Source of the DNA: Salaquimonas sp.
GTDB lineage: Bacteria; Pseudomonadota; Alphaproteobacteria; Rhizobiales; Rhizobiaceae
Direction: 5' to 3'
Assembly (NCBI GenBank): GCA_028289365.1
Contig: JANQQM010000006.1
Coordinates: 1-51,006 of the forward strand
DNA: 51,006 bases
Positions 25,532 to 34,199 of the stretch are shown here, piece after piece. The notes below the pieces were generated by a model, which saw only the letters and a program-made list of their open reading frames with translations, did no database searches and had not been told where the DNA came from. Numbering within the stretch: position 1 is the first letter of the stretch; each line of letters starts with the position of its first letter. A program made the position numbers and the translations under genes.

Positions 25532-27562
25532 TTGAATAAAGGACAGGATCCCCTCGTCCTCTTTATGCCCGCAGGAAAACGCGGTCGTTTTCCTGTTGGT
25601 ACGCCTGTGCTGGATGCAGCACGCGAACTCGGAGTCTATGTGGAGAGTGTCTGCGGTGGCCGCGGAATTTGCGGGCGTTGCCAGATCACGGTCGCAGAAG
25701 GCAGTTTCGCAAAACACGGAATCACCTCCAGCGTGGAAAATCTCTCTGAGTTTTCATCCACCGAGGCGCGATTCAAGTCCAAGCGCGGCCTGCCCGATGA
25801 TCGTCGTTTGTCTTGTTCGGCCACTATCCAGGGCGACCTCGTCGTCGATATTCCCGCCGATGCCGCCGTCAATCGCCAGACGATCCGAAAGGCCGATGAC
25901 GGCCGGGAAATTCCCCGCAATCCGGCATTGCATTGCTGTTATGTGACCGTCGAGCAACCGGACATGCACAAACCGTTGGGCGATCTTGATCGGCTGGCCA
26001 AGGCGCTTGAGGCCGAATGGGGTTGGACGGACCTGAAATTCGATCCGCATCTACCTGCAACAGTTCAGCAAACCCTGCGCAAACGCAACTGGGAGGTCAC
26101 GGCAATCATCCATCAGGATGAGGAGACCGCCCGTCCTACCCTGATCGGACTTTATCCCGGATTGCTCAATGAGGCCTTCGGTATTGCCTGCGATATCGGC
26201 TCGACCACAATTGCCTTGCACTTGGTATCGATCCTGTCCGGACTGACTATCGCCTCGGCAGGCGCGCCAAACCCGCAGATCAGATACGGCGAAGACCTGA
26301 TGAGTCGGGTCTCCTATGTGATGATGAACCCGGAAGGTCGCGAAGGAATGACCCGCGCTGTACGCGAGGCCTTGAACAATCTGATTACCGAAGTCTGCGA
26401 TCAGGCTGGTGTCAATCGAACTCACATTTTCGATCTTGTGTTCGTTGGCAACCCGATCATGCACCATCTGTTCCTGGGGATCGATCCCACAGAATTGGGC
26501 GGCGCACCCTTCGCACTCGCCGTGTCCGGTGCTGTACACGCACCCGCCAGTTCGCTTGATCTGGATGTCAATGATGACGCACGCGTCTATGTCTTGCCGT
26601 GTATTGCCGGCCATGTGGGTGCTGATGCGGCTGCCGCAACGCTGAGCGAAGGTCCGCATCGCCAGGATGACATCATGCTGCTGGTGGATGTCGGTACCAA
26701 TGCGGAAATCGTCCTTGGTAACAAGGACCGGGTCGTCGCTGCATCATCCCCGACCGGACCGGCTTTTGAAGGGGCAGAAATTTCCTGCGGCCAGCGCGCC
26801 GCACCCGGCGCCATCGAACGGGTCAGGATCGATCCGGTGACCCTTGAACCGAAATTCCGGATAATCGGAACAGATAAGTGGTCGGACGAGCTTGGTTTCG
26901 AGGAGGAAGCGACAAAATTCGGGATCACCGGGGTTTGCGGATCGGGCATCATTGAAGTCGTGGCGGAGATGTTCCTGGCCGGCATCATTTCACAGGATGG
27001 CGTGATCGACGGTAGCCTTGCCGCAAAATCGGATCGCATTGTCGCTGATGGCCGAACCTACTCTTATGTGCTTTGGCGCGGAGACCAGCAACTGGTCGTG
27101 ACCCAGAACGACATCCGCGCAATACAACTCGCAAAAGCTGCGCTTTATGCAGGCGTTCGCCTGTTGATGGACCGTCTGGGGATCAACTCCGTCGACAAGA
27201 TTCGCCTCGCAGGTGCTTTCGGATCGTTCATCGATCCAAAATACGCCATGGTGCTCGGTCTGGTACCGGATTGCGAACTGGAAAACATCAAATCGGTCGG
27301 AAACGCCGCGGGTGCCGGCGCAAAGATGGCCTTGCTGAACCGGACCTATCGCCGGGAAATCGAGGAGACCGTGCGTAAGATCGAGAAAATCGAAACCGCG
27401 CTCGAAAAAAGTTTTCAGGAACACTTCGTCAATGCGATGGCATTTCCCAACAAGGTGGAGCCATTTCCGAAACTGGCGACATTCGTCGATCTGCCCAAGG
27501 TGAAAGTTTCAGCCGGTATTGATCAGGACAATGGCAGAAGACGGCGCAGGAGAGTACGCTGA
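25532..27562 (+). CDS. RACo/RamA-like corrinoid reductive activator ([2Fe-2S] + ASKHA, DUF4445)
   Basis: A 676-residue protein. An N-terminal plant-type [2Fe-2S] domain has Cys41, 47, 50 (CGGRGICGRC) and Cys95. A middle domain is followed by the ASKHA/DUF4445 ATPase part with DIGSTTIALHL, DVGTNAEIVLG and LAGAFGSFIDPKYAMVLG. Such proteins use ATP to reduce inactive Co(II) to Co(I) on corrinoid proteins. The protein ends in an Arg-rich tail (GRRRRRRVR). TTG 25532 is preferred since GGGAG lies ten bases upstream and the first residues match family N-termini; ATG 25565 is an alternative. It ends the plus-strand unit that starts at 23314. Confidence 0.92.
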   Translation: MNKGQDPLVLFMPAGKRGRFPVGTPVLDAARELGVYVESVCGGRGICGRCQITVAEGSFAKHGITSSVENLSEFSSTEARFKSKRGLPDDRRLSCSATIQGDLVVDIPADAAVNRQTIRKADDGREIPRNPALHCCYVTVEQPDMHKPLGDLDRLAKALEAEWGWTDLKFDPHLPATVQQTLRKRNWEVTAIIHQDEETARPTLIGLYPGLLNEAFGIACDIGSTTIALHLVSILSGLTIASAGAPNPQIRYGEDLMSRVSYVMMNPEGREGMTRAVREALNNLITEVCDQAGVNRTHIFDLVFVGNPIMHHLFLGIDPTELGGAPFALAVSGAVHAPASSLDLDVNDDARVYVLPCIAGHVGADAAAATLSEGPHRQDDIMLLVDVGTNAEIVLGNKDRVVAASSPTGPAFEGAEISCGQRAAPGAIERVRIDPVTLEPKFRIIGTDKWSDELGFEEEATKFGITGVCGSGIIEVVAEMFLAGIISQDGVIDGSLAAKSDRIVADGRTYSYVLWRGDQQLVVTQNDIRAIQLAKAALYAGVRLLMDRLGINSVDKIRLAGAFGSFIDPKYAMVLGLVPDCELENIKSVGNAAGAGAKMALLNRTYRREIEETVRKIEKIETALEKSFQEHFVNAMAFPNKVEPFPKLATFVDLPKVKVSAGIDQDNGRRRRRRVR

Positions 27563-27604
27563 CAACGTCCCCTCCTGAGACCGACTATTAGCAGATCTGA
27601 AATC

Positions 27605-28504
27605 CTATGCCGCTCGCATCTGCGAATGGCGCTGTGCAAAACTGGCACGCAAATGATCTGCTGCAGCCAGCACTGCCGGTCCACTGTCAGACGCGACAAT
27701 CATGCCAAGTCCATAATCCGGCATCTTCGGTAATCCGAATTTCTCGGGCGCCTCGATAATCGGATCGGTAATTGCCGAGACCGGCAGTGGCGCGACAGCA
27801 AGATCTGCAAGCACGGCCGCCCGCTGACCGGAAATATAGGCACTTTGGAACGATACTCGGTAAGGACGCTCCGCCTTTTTCAATCCTTCCAGACCGGCCT
27901 TTCTCCAGGCACAACCTTCCTCCCAGACGGAAATCGGCAGCGGATCGGTTTCTCCAGCGATGCCGCCTCTCACGACTGCCCAGACAAGTTGCTCGCGATA
28001 GAGAATCTCGGCGCAATCTGTACCTTCGATGCCGGACTCGCAGGTAATCATGGCGATATCCATTTTCTTCTGCTTTACCAGCTCAACCAGATGGATCGAA
28101 TTCTGGACAACCACATCCACGGTTATCGCCGGATGACTGTCGGAAAACCTGCGCAGCATATCCGGCAGAAACCGCTCTGCCACATCATCAGGCGCGCCCA
28201 ATCGAACAATGCCTGTAACATCCGGAACGATAAACTTTGAGGCTATCTCCCGGTTGAGTGCCAGCATTCTCCTGCCATGCTCAAGCAGCAGCTCACCTTC
28301 CGGCGTGAGACTTACAGAACGCGAATCGCGCACAAGAACGGGCTTTCCAAGAAGTTCTTCCAGCTTCTTCATTTGCATGGAAATTGCAGATGGCGTGCGA
28401 AACACGGTGTCTGCCGCCGCGGCAAAACTACCTGTTTCAACAATCGCTACAAAGGTTCGCAACAGATCCAGTTCGATCAGCGGAACGGAATGTTCGGGCA
28501 TCAT
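27605..28504 (-). CDS. LysR-family transcriptional regulator
   Basis: About 300 residues. The N-terminal winged helix-turn-helix (LIELDLLRTFVAIVETGSF, TPSAISMQMKKLEELLGK) is followed by a substrate-binding domain (VRLGAPDDVAERFLPDMLRRF). It has an ELDLLRTF start like many amino-acid-type LysR proteins. The frame extends to 28528, but ATG 28504 or 28501 leaves a normal short N-terminus; no ribosome site decides it. It is divergent from a DUF1127 gene with a LysR-box-like palindrome between them, and convergent with the RACo gene. Confidence 0.9.
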   Translation of the reverse strand: MMPEHSVPLIELDLLRTFVAIVETGSFAAAADTVFRTPSAISMQMKKLEELLGKPVLVRDSRSVSLTPEGELLLEHGRRMLALNREIASKFIVPDVTGIVRLGAPDDVAERFLPDMLRRFSDSHPAITVDVVVQNSIHLVELVKQKKMDIAMITCESGIEGTDCAEILYREQLVWAVVRGGIAGETDPLPISVWEEGCAWRKAGLEGLKKAERPYRVSFQSAYISGQRAAVLADLAVAPLPVSAITDPIIEAPEKFGLPKMPDYGLGMIVASDSGPAVLAAADHLRASFAQRHSQMRAA

Positions 28505-28560
28505 GTTCATGACAACAATCCAATTCATTTTTTTTGATCTTTATCATCATATCAATTCGT

Positions 28561-28573
28561 TTGATTGAATCAA
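28561..28573. promoter_or_regulatory. LysR-box candidate TTGATT-G-AATCAA
   Basis: A perfect 13-bp palindrome of T-N11-A form lies between the divergent LysR and DUF1127 genes, the usual place for autoregulatory LysR binding. Confidence 0.5.
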
Positions 28574-28631
28574 GCAAAACTACAATATTGGGTTTGTCGA
28601 TGATGGAAACAATAACCGAAAGGACCATGAT

Positions 28632-28805
28632 ATGTCTGACTCAATTGGAATTTGGAGACTTTATACAAACTTCCTGGATCGCGCTCGGCGGCGCAGTGCA
28701 GAACGTAGAACGGCCGCAGCAGTTTCGGAACTGCCGCCCTACCTGCTCAAGGATATTGGCTGGCCCAGCGGTTACCATAGAGACCGGGATCGCAATGGTC
28801 GCTAA
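28632..28805 (+). CDS. DUF1127 small protein
   Basis: A 57-residue basic protein with the DUF1127 C-terminal signature LPPYLLKDIGWP and an Arg-rich middle (RARRRSAERR). AAAGGA precedes ATG 28632 by seven bases. Small DUF1127 proteins in alphaproteobacteria have been linked to RNA turnover and to nutrient stress responses, acting as small RNA- or protein-binding factors. It is followed by a strong terminator and is divergent from the LysR gene, its likely regulator. Confidence 0.82.
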   Translation: MSDSIGIWRLYTNFLDRARRRSAERRTAAAVSELPPYLLKDIGWPSGYHRDRDRNGR

Positions 28806-28824
28806 AATTGCCTGAAAAAATATA

Positions 28825-28853
28825 GGGGCCGGAACATCATCCCGGCCCCTTTT
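28825..28853 (+). terminator. Intrinsic terminator after the DUF1127 gene
   Basis: GGGGCCGG-N9-CCGGCCCC stem followed by TTTTGATTCTT, 20 bp after the stop codon. It may also serve the convergent phytase-like gene, which ends at 28869. Confidence 0.85.
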
Positions 28854-28868
28854 GATTCTTGCTATACT

Positions 28869-31061
28869 TTACGACTGAGGATTGACTTTCCCGATATTGA
28901 AGAAAAGCGTCTCGCCATTGGAATCATCGATACCGTCATTGTCGGTTACCGCATATCCGGTACCTTCCGCATCGATTGCAAACCCTTCAATCTTGTCAAC
29001 GACATAGCCATAGGTAGCTTTCAAGTCATCGATGAAGTCTCGGACTTCCTCCTTGATGACGACCGGCAGTTTTTCGCCAAGTGAGGCCGGTTTCAGGTCT
29101 GAAACGGGCACACGGTACAATCTCTTGATCTTGGCCGCATCGCCGATCTGGTTATCACGCTCAATGATATAGACATGTTCACCATGGGCATAAATCTCGG
29201 AGAGTCCGACCCAACCCTTTTCGCCCTTGTTCAGCGGGTAGTGAACAGCACCCCATTTCTTGTCCTTGAGGTTATAGGAAACCAGCTTCACTAGGCCTTT
29301 GTCATCATCTCCCCATTCGCGCTGAACCGCCATCCACAGCGATTCATCATCACCATCGCCCAGTACCGTGATGCCTTCAAAGCCGAAGCGCTTTTCAACC
29401 CAGGACAGTTCCTCGGGAAGACCGATTGTCTGGGTAATCTCGCCATCTGAATTCACGTGATAGATGGCATGTGCAATCGCACGATCTGAACGGCCTTCCG
29501 AGGCAATCCAGAATCCGCCCTCACCGTCGGTGGCAATACCTTCCATATCCAGCTGCTGAGCCGGATGACCGTTGCGGGTCACCCGCAATGCCTTGGTAAT
29601 TTTCGCAGGCTTCTGATTGGCATCGATCGTGAAAATGGTTGGCTGACCGGCATAGAAGGAATCATTGACCGCGTATAGGATACCGGCCTGCTTGGGATCT
29701 GCTGCCAGGCCAGACAGTGCGCCCCAACCGATTGGATTACCCGCATCATCCTTGCCGGAAACGATCATCGGATAGCTGGGCTCACCTTCTTCGAGTTCAT
29801 AAAGGGTCACGTGACTGCGCACGCCACCATCGTCGATCAAATCAACTTCCGCAGAAATTGCCAGCAAGTTGCGCTCGGGAATGCCAATCACACCTTCGGG
29901 GCCCAGACCGGTCGGGATCAACTGCAGGAATTCAGGTGCAGCACCGGTATCGATATAGACACCTGCGATCGATCCGCGTTCGGACAACACGACAATATAG
30001 GTCATGTCACCAATCGTGACGACTTCCAGCCCTTCGGGTTCGCCACCCTTCTTGCCGGAACGTTTTTCGGGATAGTGACCCGCCATCACGATGCGATGCT
30101 CCAGGTCAGGACCGGACTCGTAAAGAACGTCACCGGATTTCGAGAAAATCGTGAACCCGCGCGAGCCGCCCTTGTAATCACCCTCATTGGCAGTGACCAG
30201 TCGGTCATTGTCGATCCACTGAACCGCGTCAGGTTCACGCACGACATTCTTCAGCGTTCCCGTGAAGGAAAGTTGACGGTCGTTCTCTGTATCCACACCT
30301 TCGAGATCTGTCGCTCCGGCAGAAAAATGGCTGATGATTGAGCCATCGGCTCCGTTCAATACGACGATATGATTGTTTTCCTGCAACGTGACGGCGAGCT
30401 CGTTATTGCTATTGAAGTCGACAAACTCCGGCTCGGGGTCATCTCCCGCGACTTCTGCGAGCCCGCTCACATTTGCCGTAATCGCGCTGTCGCAATCCGG
30501 CATGCCGTTGGCAATTTTGAAGATCTTTATATTACCCGCCGGTAACTGCGGAATTTCACCGTCATTCAGATCCTCATCGCGCTCATTTTCAATGGCAACC
30601 GCAACAAGGCTACCGTCACCTGAAACGGCAATGCTGTCGGGCTGACCGGCCAGATCGCATTTTTGCACCACTGCCATTTGTGCAGGATCGATCGTCGCCA
30701 GAAATCCTGACGGAGACGTATAGCTTTCTGACGTATTGACGCCAGCCAGGACCATTGTGCCGGCGACCGCCACAGAAGTCGGTTCGCCTTCAATCTTGAC
30801 CGTGCCGCCCGGCTTCGGCATTGCCGGATTGGCGATATCGATGAAACCGATCATGGAAGCAGGACTGTCGGAATATACCAGCTTCATGCCGTCGGCTGTG
30901 GCGGTAATGATTTCCGCCGAAGTCTCGGTATCCTGCGCCATGTCAGAAGGCAAATTCGTATTGACCGGGAACGACGCGATCCGGTTGAACACCGGATCTG
31001 CGGACGCGGTTCCGCCCAGGAGCACGAAAATCGCCGCGCTCATGCTTAATAAAGATCTCAT
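28869..31061 (-). CDS. Secreted esterase-like-activity-of-phytase domain protein
   Basis: A 730-residue exported protein with signal peptide MRSLLSMSAAIFVLLGGTASA. The N-terminal half is a beta-propeller of the choice-of-anchor-I kind (ATDLEGVDTENDRQLSF, VTANEGDYKGGSRGF, GEPEGLEVV). The C-terminal half is the phytase-esterase-like domain (DMEGIATDGEGGFWIASEGRS, EGITVLGDG, KIEGFAIDAEGTGYAVTDNDG). It is probably periplasmic or extracellular and may hydrolyse phosphoesters. GAGG lies six bases before ATG. A Pho-box-like repeat lies 60-90 bp upstream, in keeping with phosphate control. Confidence 0.83.
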   Translation of the reverse strand: MRSLLSMSAAIFVLLGGTASADPVFNRIASFPVNTNLPSDMAQDTETSAEIITATADGMKLVYSDSPASMIGFIDIANPAMPKPGGTVKIEGEPTSVAVAGTMVLAGVNTSESYTSPSGFLATIDPAQMAVVQKCDLAGQPDSIAVSGDGSLVAVAIENERDEDLNDGEIPQLPAGNIKIFKIANGMPDCDSAITANVSGLAEVAGDDPEPEFVDFNSNNELAVTLQENNHIVVLNGADGSIISHFSAGATDLEGVDTENDRQLSFTGTLKNVVREPDAVQWIDNDRLVTANEGDYKGGSRGFTIFSKSGDVLYESGPDLEHRIVMAGHYPEKRSGKKGGEPEGLEVVTIGDMTYIVVLSERGSIAGVYIDTGAAPEFLQLIPTGLGPEGVIGIPERNLLAISAEVDLIDDGGVRSHVTLYELEEGEPSYPMIVSGKDDAGNPIGWGALSGLAADPKQAGILYAVNDSFYAGQPTIFTIDANQKPAKITKALRVTRNGHPAQQLDMEGIATDGEGGFWIASEGRSDRAIAHAIYHVNSDGEITQTIGLPEELSWVEKRFGFEGITVLGDGDDESLWMAVQREWGDDDKGLVKLVSYNLKDKKWGAVHYPLNKGEKGWVGLSEIYAHGEHVYIIERDNQIGDAAKIKRLYRVPVSDLKPASLGEKLPVVIKEEVRDFIDDLKATYGYVVDKIEGFAIDAEGTGYAVTDNDGIDDSNGETLFFNIGKVNPQS

Positions 31062-31120
31062 TTCAGGCCTCTCTGATGATTAGTTAACCCGTCACTCATG
31101 CGGCGCACCGATTTCGGCCT

Positions 31121-31149
31121 TGTGACAGATTTGCAAAGAAATTGTGACA
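31121..31149 (-). promoter_or_regulatory. Pho-box-like repeat
   Basis: On the minus strand TTGTCACA and CTGTCACA are spaced 22 bp (two 11-bp periods), with a degenerate middle repeat CTTTGCAAATC. This is the tandem-11-mer layout of PhoB binding sites (CTGTCAT-type). It lies 60 bp upstream of the phytase-like gene. Confidence 0.58.
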
Positions 31150-31244
31150 ATCCACAATCAGCAGGTCCGGCTTGGCAAGCATCCAATTGACGGGCACTAT
31201 CCGGTCAAGATTTAGCGAACAAGAAAATCAGTAAGGACAAAGAT

Positions 31245-31961
31245 ATGCGTCAGGTCGAGGCGATAATCTTCGACGTATTTGGGACCCTCGTCGACTGGCG
31301 AACAGGCGTTGCAAATGCAGCGCGCCCAGTTTTTGCAGCCAAGGGTATTGATATCGACCCCCTCTCCTTTGCCGATGCCTGGCGCGGTGAGTATCAGCCA
31401 TCCATGGAACGGATTCGCTCCGGAAATAGAAACTATGTCTCTCTGGACATTCTACATCTGGAAAACCTGGAAATTGCGCTTGAGAAGTTCGAGCTGAACA
31501 GGGAATTCAACGCTACGGAAAAAGAAGAACTCAATCACGCCTGGGAAAAACTCCCGCCCTGGCCCGATACGGTTGAATGCCTGAACCGGTTGAGAGAAAA
31601 ATACATCATCGCCCCCTGCTCCAATGGATCGATTGCGCTGATGGCAAGGCTGGCGAGATTTGGCGACCTTCGATGGGATGCAATTGTCGGCGCAGACATT
31701 GCAAGAGACTACAAGCCCGCCGCCCAGACCTATCTCAAATCGGCCGCAGCCCTGGGCTGCAATCCCGGCCAGACGCTCATGGTTGCCGCACATAATTCTG
31801 ACTTGGACGCGGCTGCTGCTTGCGGGTTGAAAACCGCGTTTTTCCCTCGTCCCAAAGAGCACGGTCCTGGACAGACCATAGACCTGCAGGCCACAGGTGC
31901 ATGGGATTTCAGCAGCAGGTCTCTTCCTGCGCTGAGCGATGGCTTGCTCGCTGTCGATTAG
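31245..31961 (+). CDS. HAD hydrolase, L-2-haloacid dehalogenase-like (type II)
   Basis: A 238-residue HAD protein. FDVFGTLVDWR carries the nucleophile Asp, PCSNGS the motif II Ser, YKPAAQTY the motif III Lys, and AAHNSDLDAAAACGLKTAF motif IV. FDVFGTLVDWR and the NxxD-containing motif IV are typical of haloacid dehalogenase type II, which release halide and form 2-hydroxy acids. Many genomic members have other substrates. AAGGA lies seven bases before ATG. It overlaps the convergent GT61 gene by 4 bp. Confidence 0.9.
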   Translation: MRQVEAIIFDVFGTLVDWRTGVANAARPVFAAKGIDIDPLSFADAWRGEYQPSMERIRSGNRNYVSLDILHLENLEIALEKFELNREFNATEKEELNHAWEKLPPWPDTVECLNRLREKYIIAPCSNGSIALMARLARFGDLRWDAIVGADIARDYKPAAQTYLKSAAALGCNPGQTLMVAAHNSDLDAAAACGLKTAFFPRPKEHGPGQTIDLQATGAWDFSSRSLPALSDGLLAVD

Positions 31962-32974
31962 GAGTTTGAACCGAGGACAGCGGACAATTTTGCCTCTAAC
32001 CGCTCAGGATCGACCACAATATTCGCAAAATGGTAATGCCAGTCTTCATCGACCGGCTGGCAGGACAATAGATACCAAGGATGCCGACATGCCTGTGCCA
32101 AATTGTAATAACAGGCCGGTGGCCCGATTTCCCGTCTGAGCTCCAGTACAGGAGCCTCATCCGGTAGAAAGATCATGTTAGTCAATCCGCCGCCATGGGC
32201 ACCGACAATGAGCTCAGCCTGTCCAACAAGGTCAATCTGCGCTTCTAGCGGTATTTCCTCCATTGCTACGGTTTCAATATCAAAACGCTCCAACACCGGC
32301 TTGATCTCAGCTTCATTGTCTACCCGCCGGACCCGCGCATTTCGACGACTGATGTAAATTCGCCGGTTCCCTTGTCGGAAAATTGGGTAGGATTCAGCAG
32401 GACGGTAGCGGTCGACAACCGCTCCGACATGTTCCGGATGAACCATCGGCGTTTCGTTTACGCGAGCGGAGATCAGCAGGTCTTCCACGATCCCGTGACC
32501 GCCAGTTTCAGGCGGTACTACCAATTCAAACTCCGGCCAGTATTTCAGGCTGTCGCGAACATATTGCTTGTCGTAAACACGACGGGGCAACAGCAATTGT
32601 CTGTCCGTGCATCTATGACTTGCCAACGCGGCAGCAAGTCGAGGAAGGGCATCACAAAACCAGTGATAGTAGAAGTGCGAATATTGGTCGGTTATCCACA
32701 AATATGATCCCTGGTATCTAACGCAGTTTTCCTCTCTCCGGCCGAAGCGCCTTTGGTATCTGCCAACATCACGGGAATTATAAGCGGCGGCACTGGGAAA
32801 ACTGGTTTCCATCACCCCATTCTGGTCGAACAAATCGCCGGCATAATTGAAGTAAGTGTTTTGAAACATTTGCAATTTTGCTGCCGAATAGCCTTTCGGT
32901 CCGATGTCGGAAGGAAAATCATCGCCGCCAAGGCGCTGCCCGTCAGCCAATTTTGCGATTTGCAAAGCTTCCAT
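31958..32974 (-). CDS. Glycosyltransferase family 61 (DUF563) protein
   Basis: A 338-residue soluble protein with WITDQYSHFYYHWFCDALPRL near residues 90-115 and the family core QAELIVGAHGGGLTNMIFLP in the C-terminal third, both diagnostic of DUF563/GT61. Members transfer xylose, GlcNAc or other sugars to glycans; bacterial ones often sit in capsule or LPS loci. This one is isolated, so its acceptor is unknown. Confidence 0.87.
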   Translation of the reverse strand: MEALQIAKLADGQRLGGDDFPSDIGPKGYSAAKLQMFQNTYFNYAGDLFDQNGVMETSFPSAAAYNSRDVGRYQRRFGRREENCVRYQGSYLWITDQYSHFYYHWFCDALPRLAAALASHRCTDRQLLLPRRVYDKQYVRDSLKYWPEFELVVPPETGGHGIVEDLLISARVNETPMVHPEHVGAVVDRYRPAESYPIFRQGNRRIYISRRNARVRRVDNEAEIKPVLERFDIETVAMEEIPLEAQIDLVGQAELIVGAHGGGLTNMIFLPDEAPVLELRREIGPPACYYNLAQACRHPWYLLSCQPVDEDWHYHFANIVVDPERLEAKLSAVLGSNS

Positions 32975-33134
32975 CAGACTTTTTCCGGATCAATTCCTGT
33001 TTGTGTCTTCATTTCTTCTTTGGCAGTAAATCATCAGGCGTCAAACCAAAAGCTGCAATTAAATAGCCGCCTGCCAGAACCCACATTTTTGCGCCGCTTG
33101 CAATTTTTCTTGCAAAATAAATGCCCTGTGACAA

Positions 33135-33188
33135 TGTCGCAATCTGGACATTTTTCCGGGCCGTTTTACGGCCGTGAAAACTGGACAT
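33135..33188. promoter_or_regulatory. Repeat-rich control region of the GlxA/GbdR-type regulator
   Basis: TGTCGC-N4-TGGACAT (33135-33151) overlaps an AATGTC/GACATT inverted repeat. CTGGACAT recurs at 33181-33188. A GGCCGT-TTT-ACGGCC hairpin (33159-33173) lies between them. The 17-bp motif matches one upstream of the Rieske gene at 13 of 17 positions, suggesting a shared regulator and autoregulation. Confidence 0.5.
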
Positions 33189-33211
33189 GAAGTGCAGGAT
33201 ACCAATATGTC

Positions 33212-34183
33212 ATGACGAGCGATACGCAGCGTTTGATCGTATTTTATCTGGTACCGGAATTTTCCATGATCGCATTTTCTTCTGCGATCGAACCGTTGCG
33301 GCTGGCCAACAGGATGACGGGTACCGAATCCTATAAATGGCGTATCGCTTCCAGGGACGGTGAGGCGGTATCTGCGTCCAATGGCGTTTCTGTTGGTGCT
33401 ACTTCCTCGCTGGATCAGGAACGGCATTTCCTGGCAACCTCGAGCCGCCCCTCGATGGTGTTTTTCTGCGCCGGCCTGAATGTCGAACAACACGAGGACA
33501 AGTCGATTTTGGCCTATGCCCGGGAAATAAAGAATTCCGGCACGATTGTTGGTGGCCTTTGCACCGGCGCCCATCTACTGGCTTCAGCGGGTTTGCTGAA
33601 GGAAAAGCGATGCGCCATCCATTGGGAAAACCTGCCTGGTTTCTCCGAAAAATTTCCGACTGCTGAGATCTATGCTGACCTCTATGAAATCGACGGCAAG
33701 ATCTGGACATGCGCTGGTGGAACCGCCTCGCTGGACATGATGTTGTCCCTGATCGGCGAGGATCATGATTCCGAACTGGTAAACCGGGTTTGTGAACAGG
33801 CACTGACGGACCGGGTGCGAAATCCCCACGACCGGCAAAGGCTGCCATTGCGCGCGAGACTGGGGATCCAGAACGCCAAAGTGCTCTCAATCATCGAGTT
33901 CATGGAAGCCAACATTTCCGAACCGCTCCCGCTCGTCGAAATCGCCCAGCATGTCGGACTTTCCCGCCGCCAGATCGAGCGCCTCTTCCAGCAGCATATG
34001 GGCCGGTCTCCGGCACGGTACTATCTGGAGGTCAGATTGGACCGGGCGCGTCACCTTCTCGCCCAATCGACAATTCCTGTCGTCGATGTTGCGATTGCCT
34101 GCGGCTTTATCTCGGCCTCACATTTCTCAAAATGCTATCGGGAAGTTTACGGAAAATCCCCCCTGCAGGAACGCAACCTCTGA
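33212..34183 (+). CDS. GlxA/GbdR-type AraC-family transcriptional regulator
   Basis: A 323-residue regulator with an N-terminal DJ-1/PfpI (GATase1-like) domain (FFCAGLN, GGLCTGAHLLASAGLL, ATIHW-type HWENL, CAGGTASLDMML) and a C-terminal AraC helix-turn-helix (LVEIAQHVGLSRRQIERLFQ, ACGFISASHFSKCYREVYGKSP). In Pseudomonas, relatives of this architecture (GbdR, CdhR, ArgR, SouR) control glycine betaine, carnitine, arginine and sarcosine use. A betaine-type role fits the flavoprotein and Rieske genes nearby. The effector is not proven. Confidence 0.9.
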   Translation: MTSDTQRLIVFYLVPEFSMIAFSSAIEPLRLANRMTGTESYKWRIASRDGEAVSASNGVSVGATSSLDQERHFLATSSRPSMVFFCAGLNVEQHEDKSILAYAREIKNSGTIVGGLCTGAHLLASAGLLKEKRCAIHWENLPGFSEKFPTAEIYADLYEIDGKIWTCAGGTASLDMMLSLIGEDHDSELVNRVCEQALTDRVRNPHDRQRLPLRARLGIQNAKVLSIIEFMEANISEPLPLVEIAQHVGLSRRQIERLFQQHMGRSPARYYLEVRLDRARHLLAQSTIPVVDVAIACGFISASHFSKCYREVYGKSPLQERNL

Positions 34184-34199
34184 TCAGGTTACGACTGGC

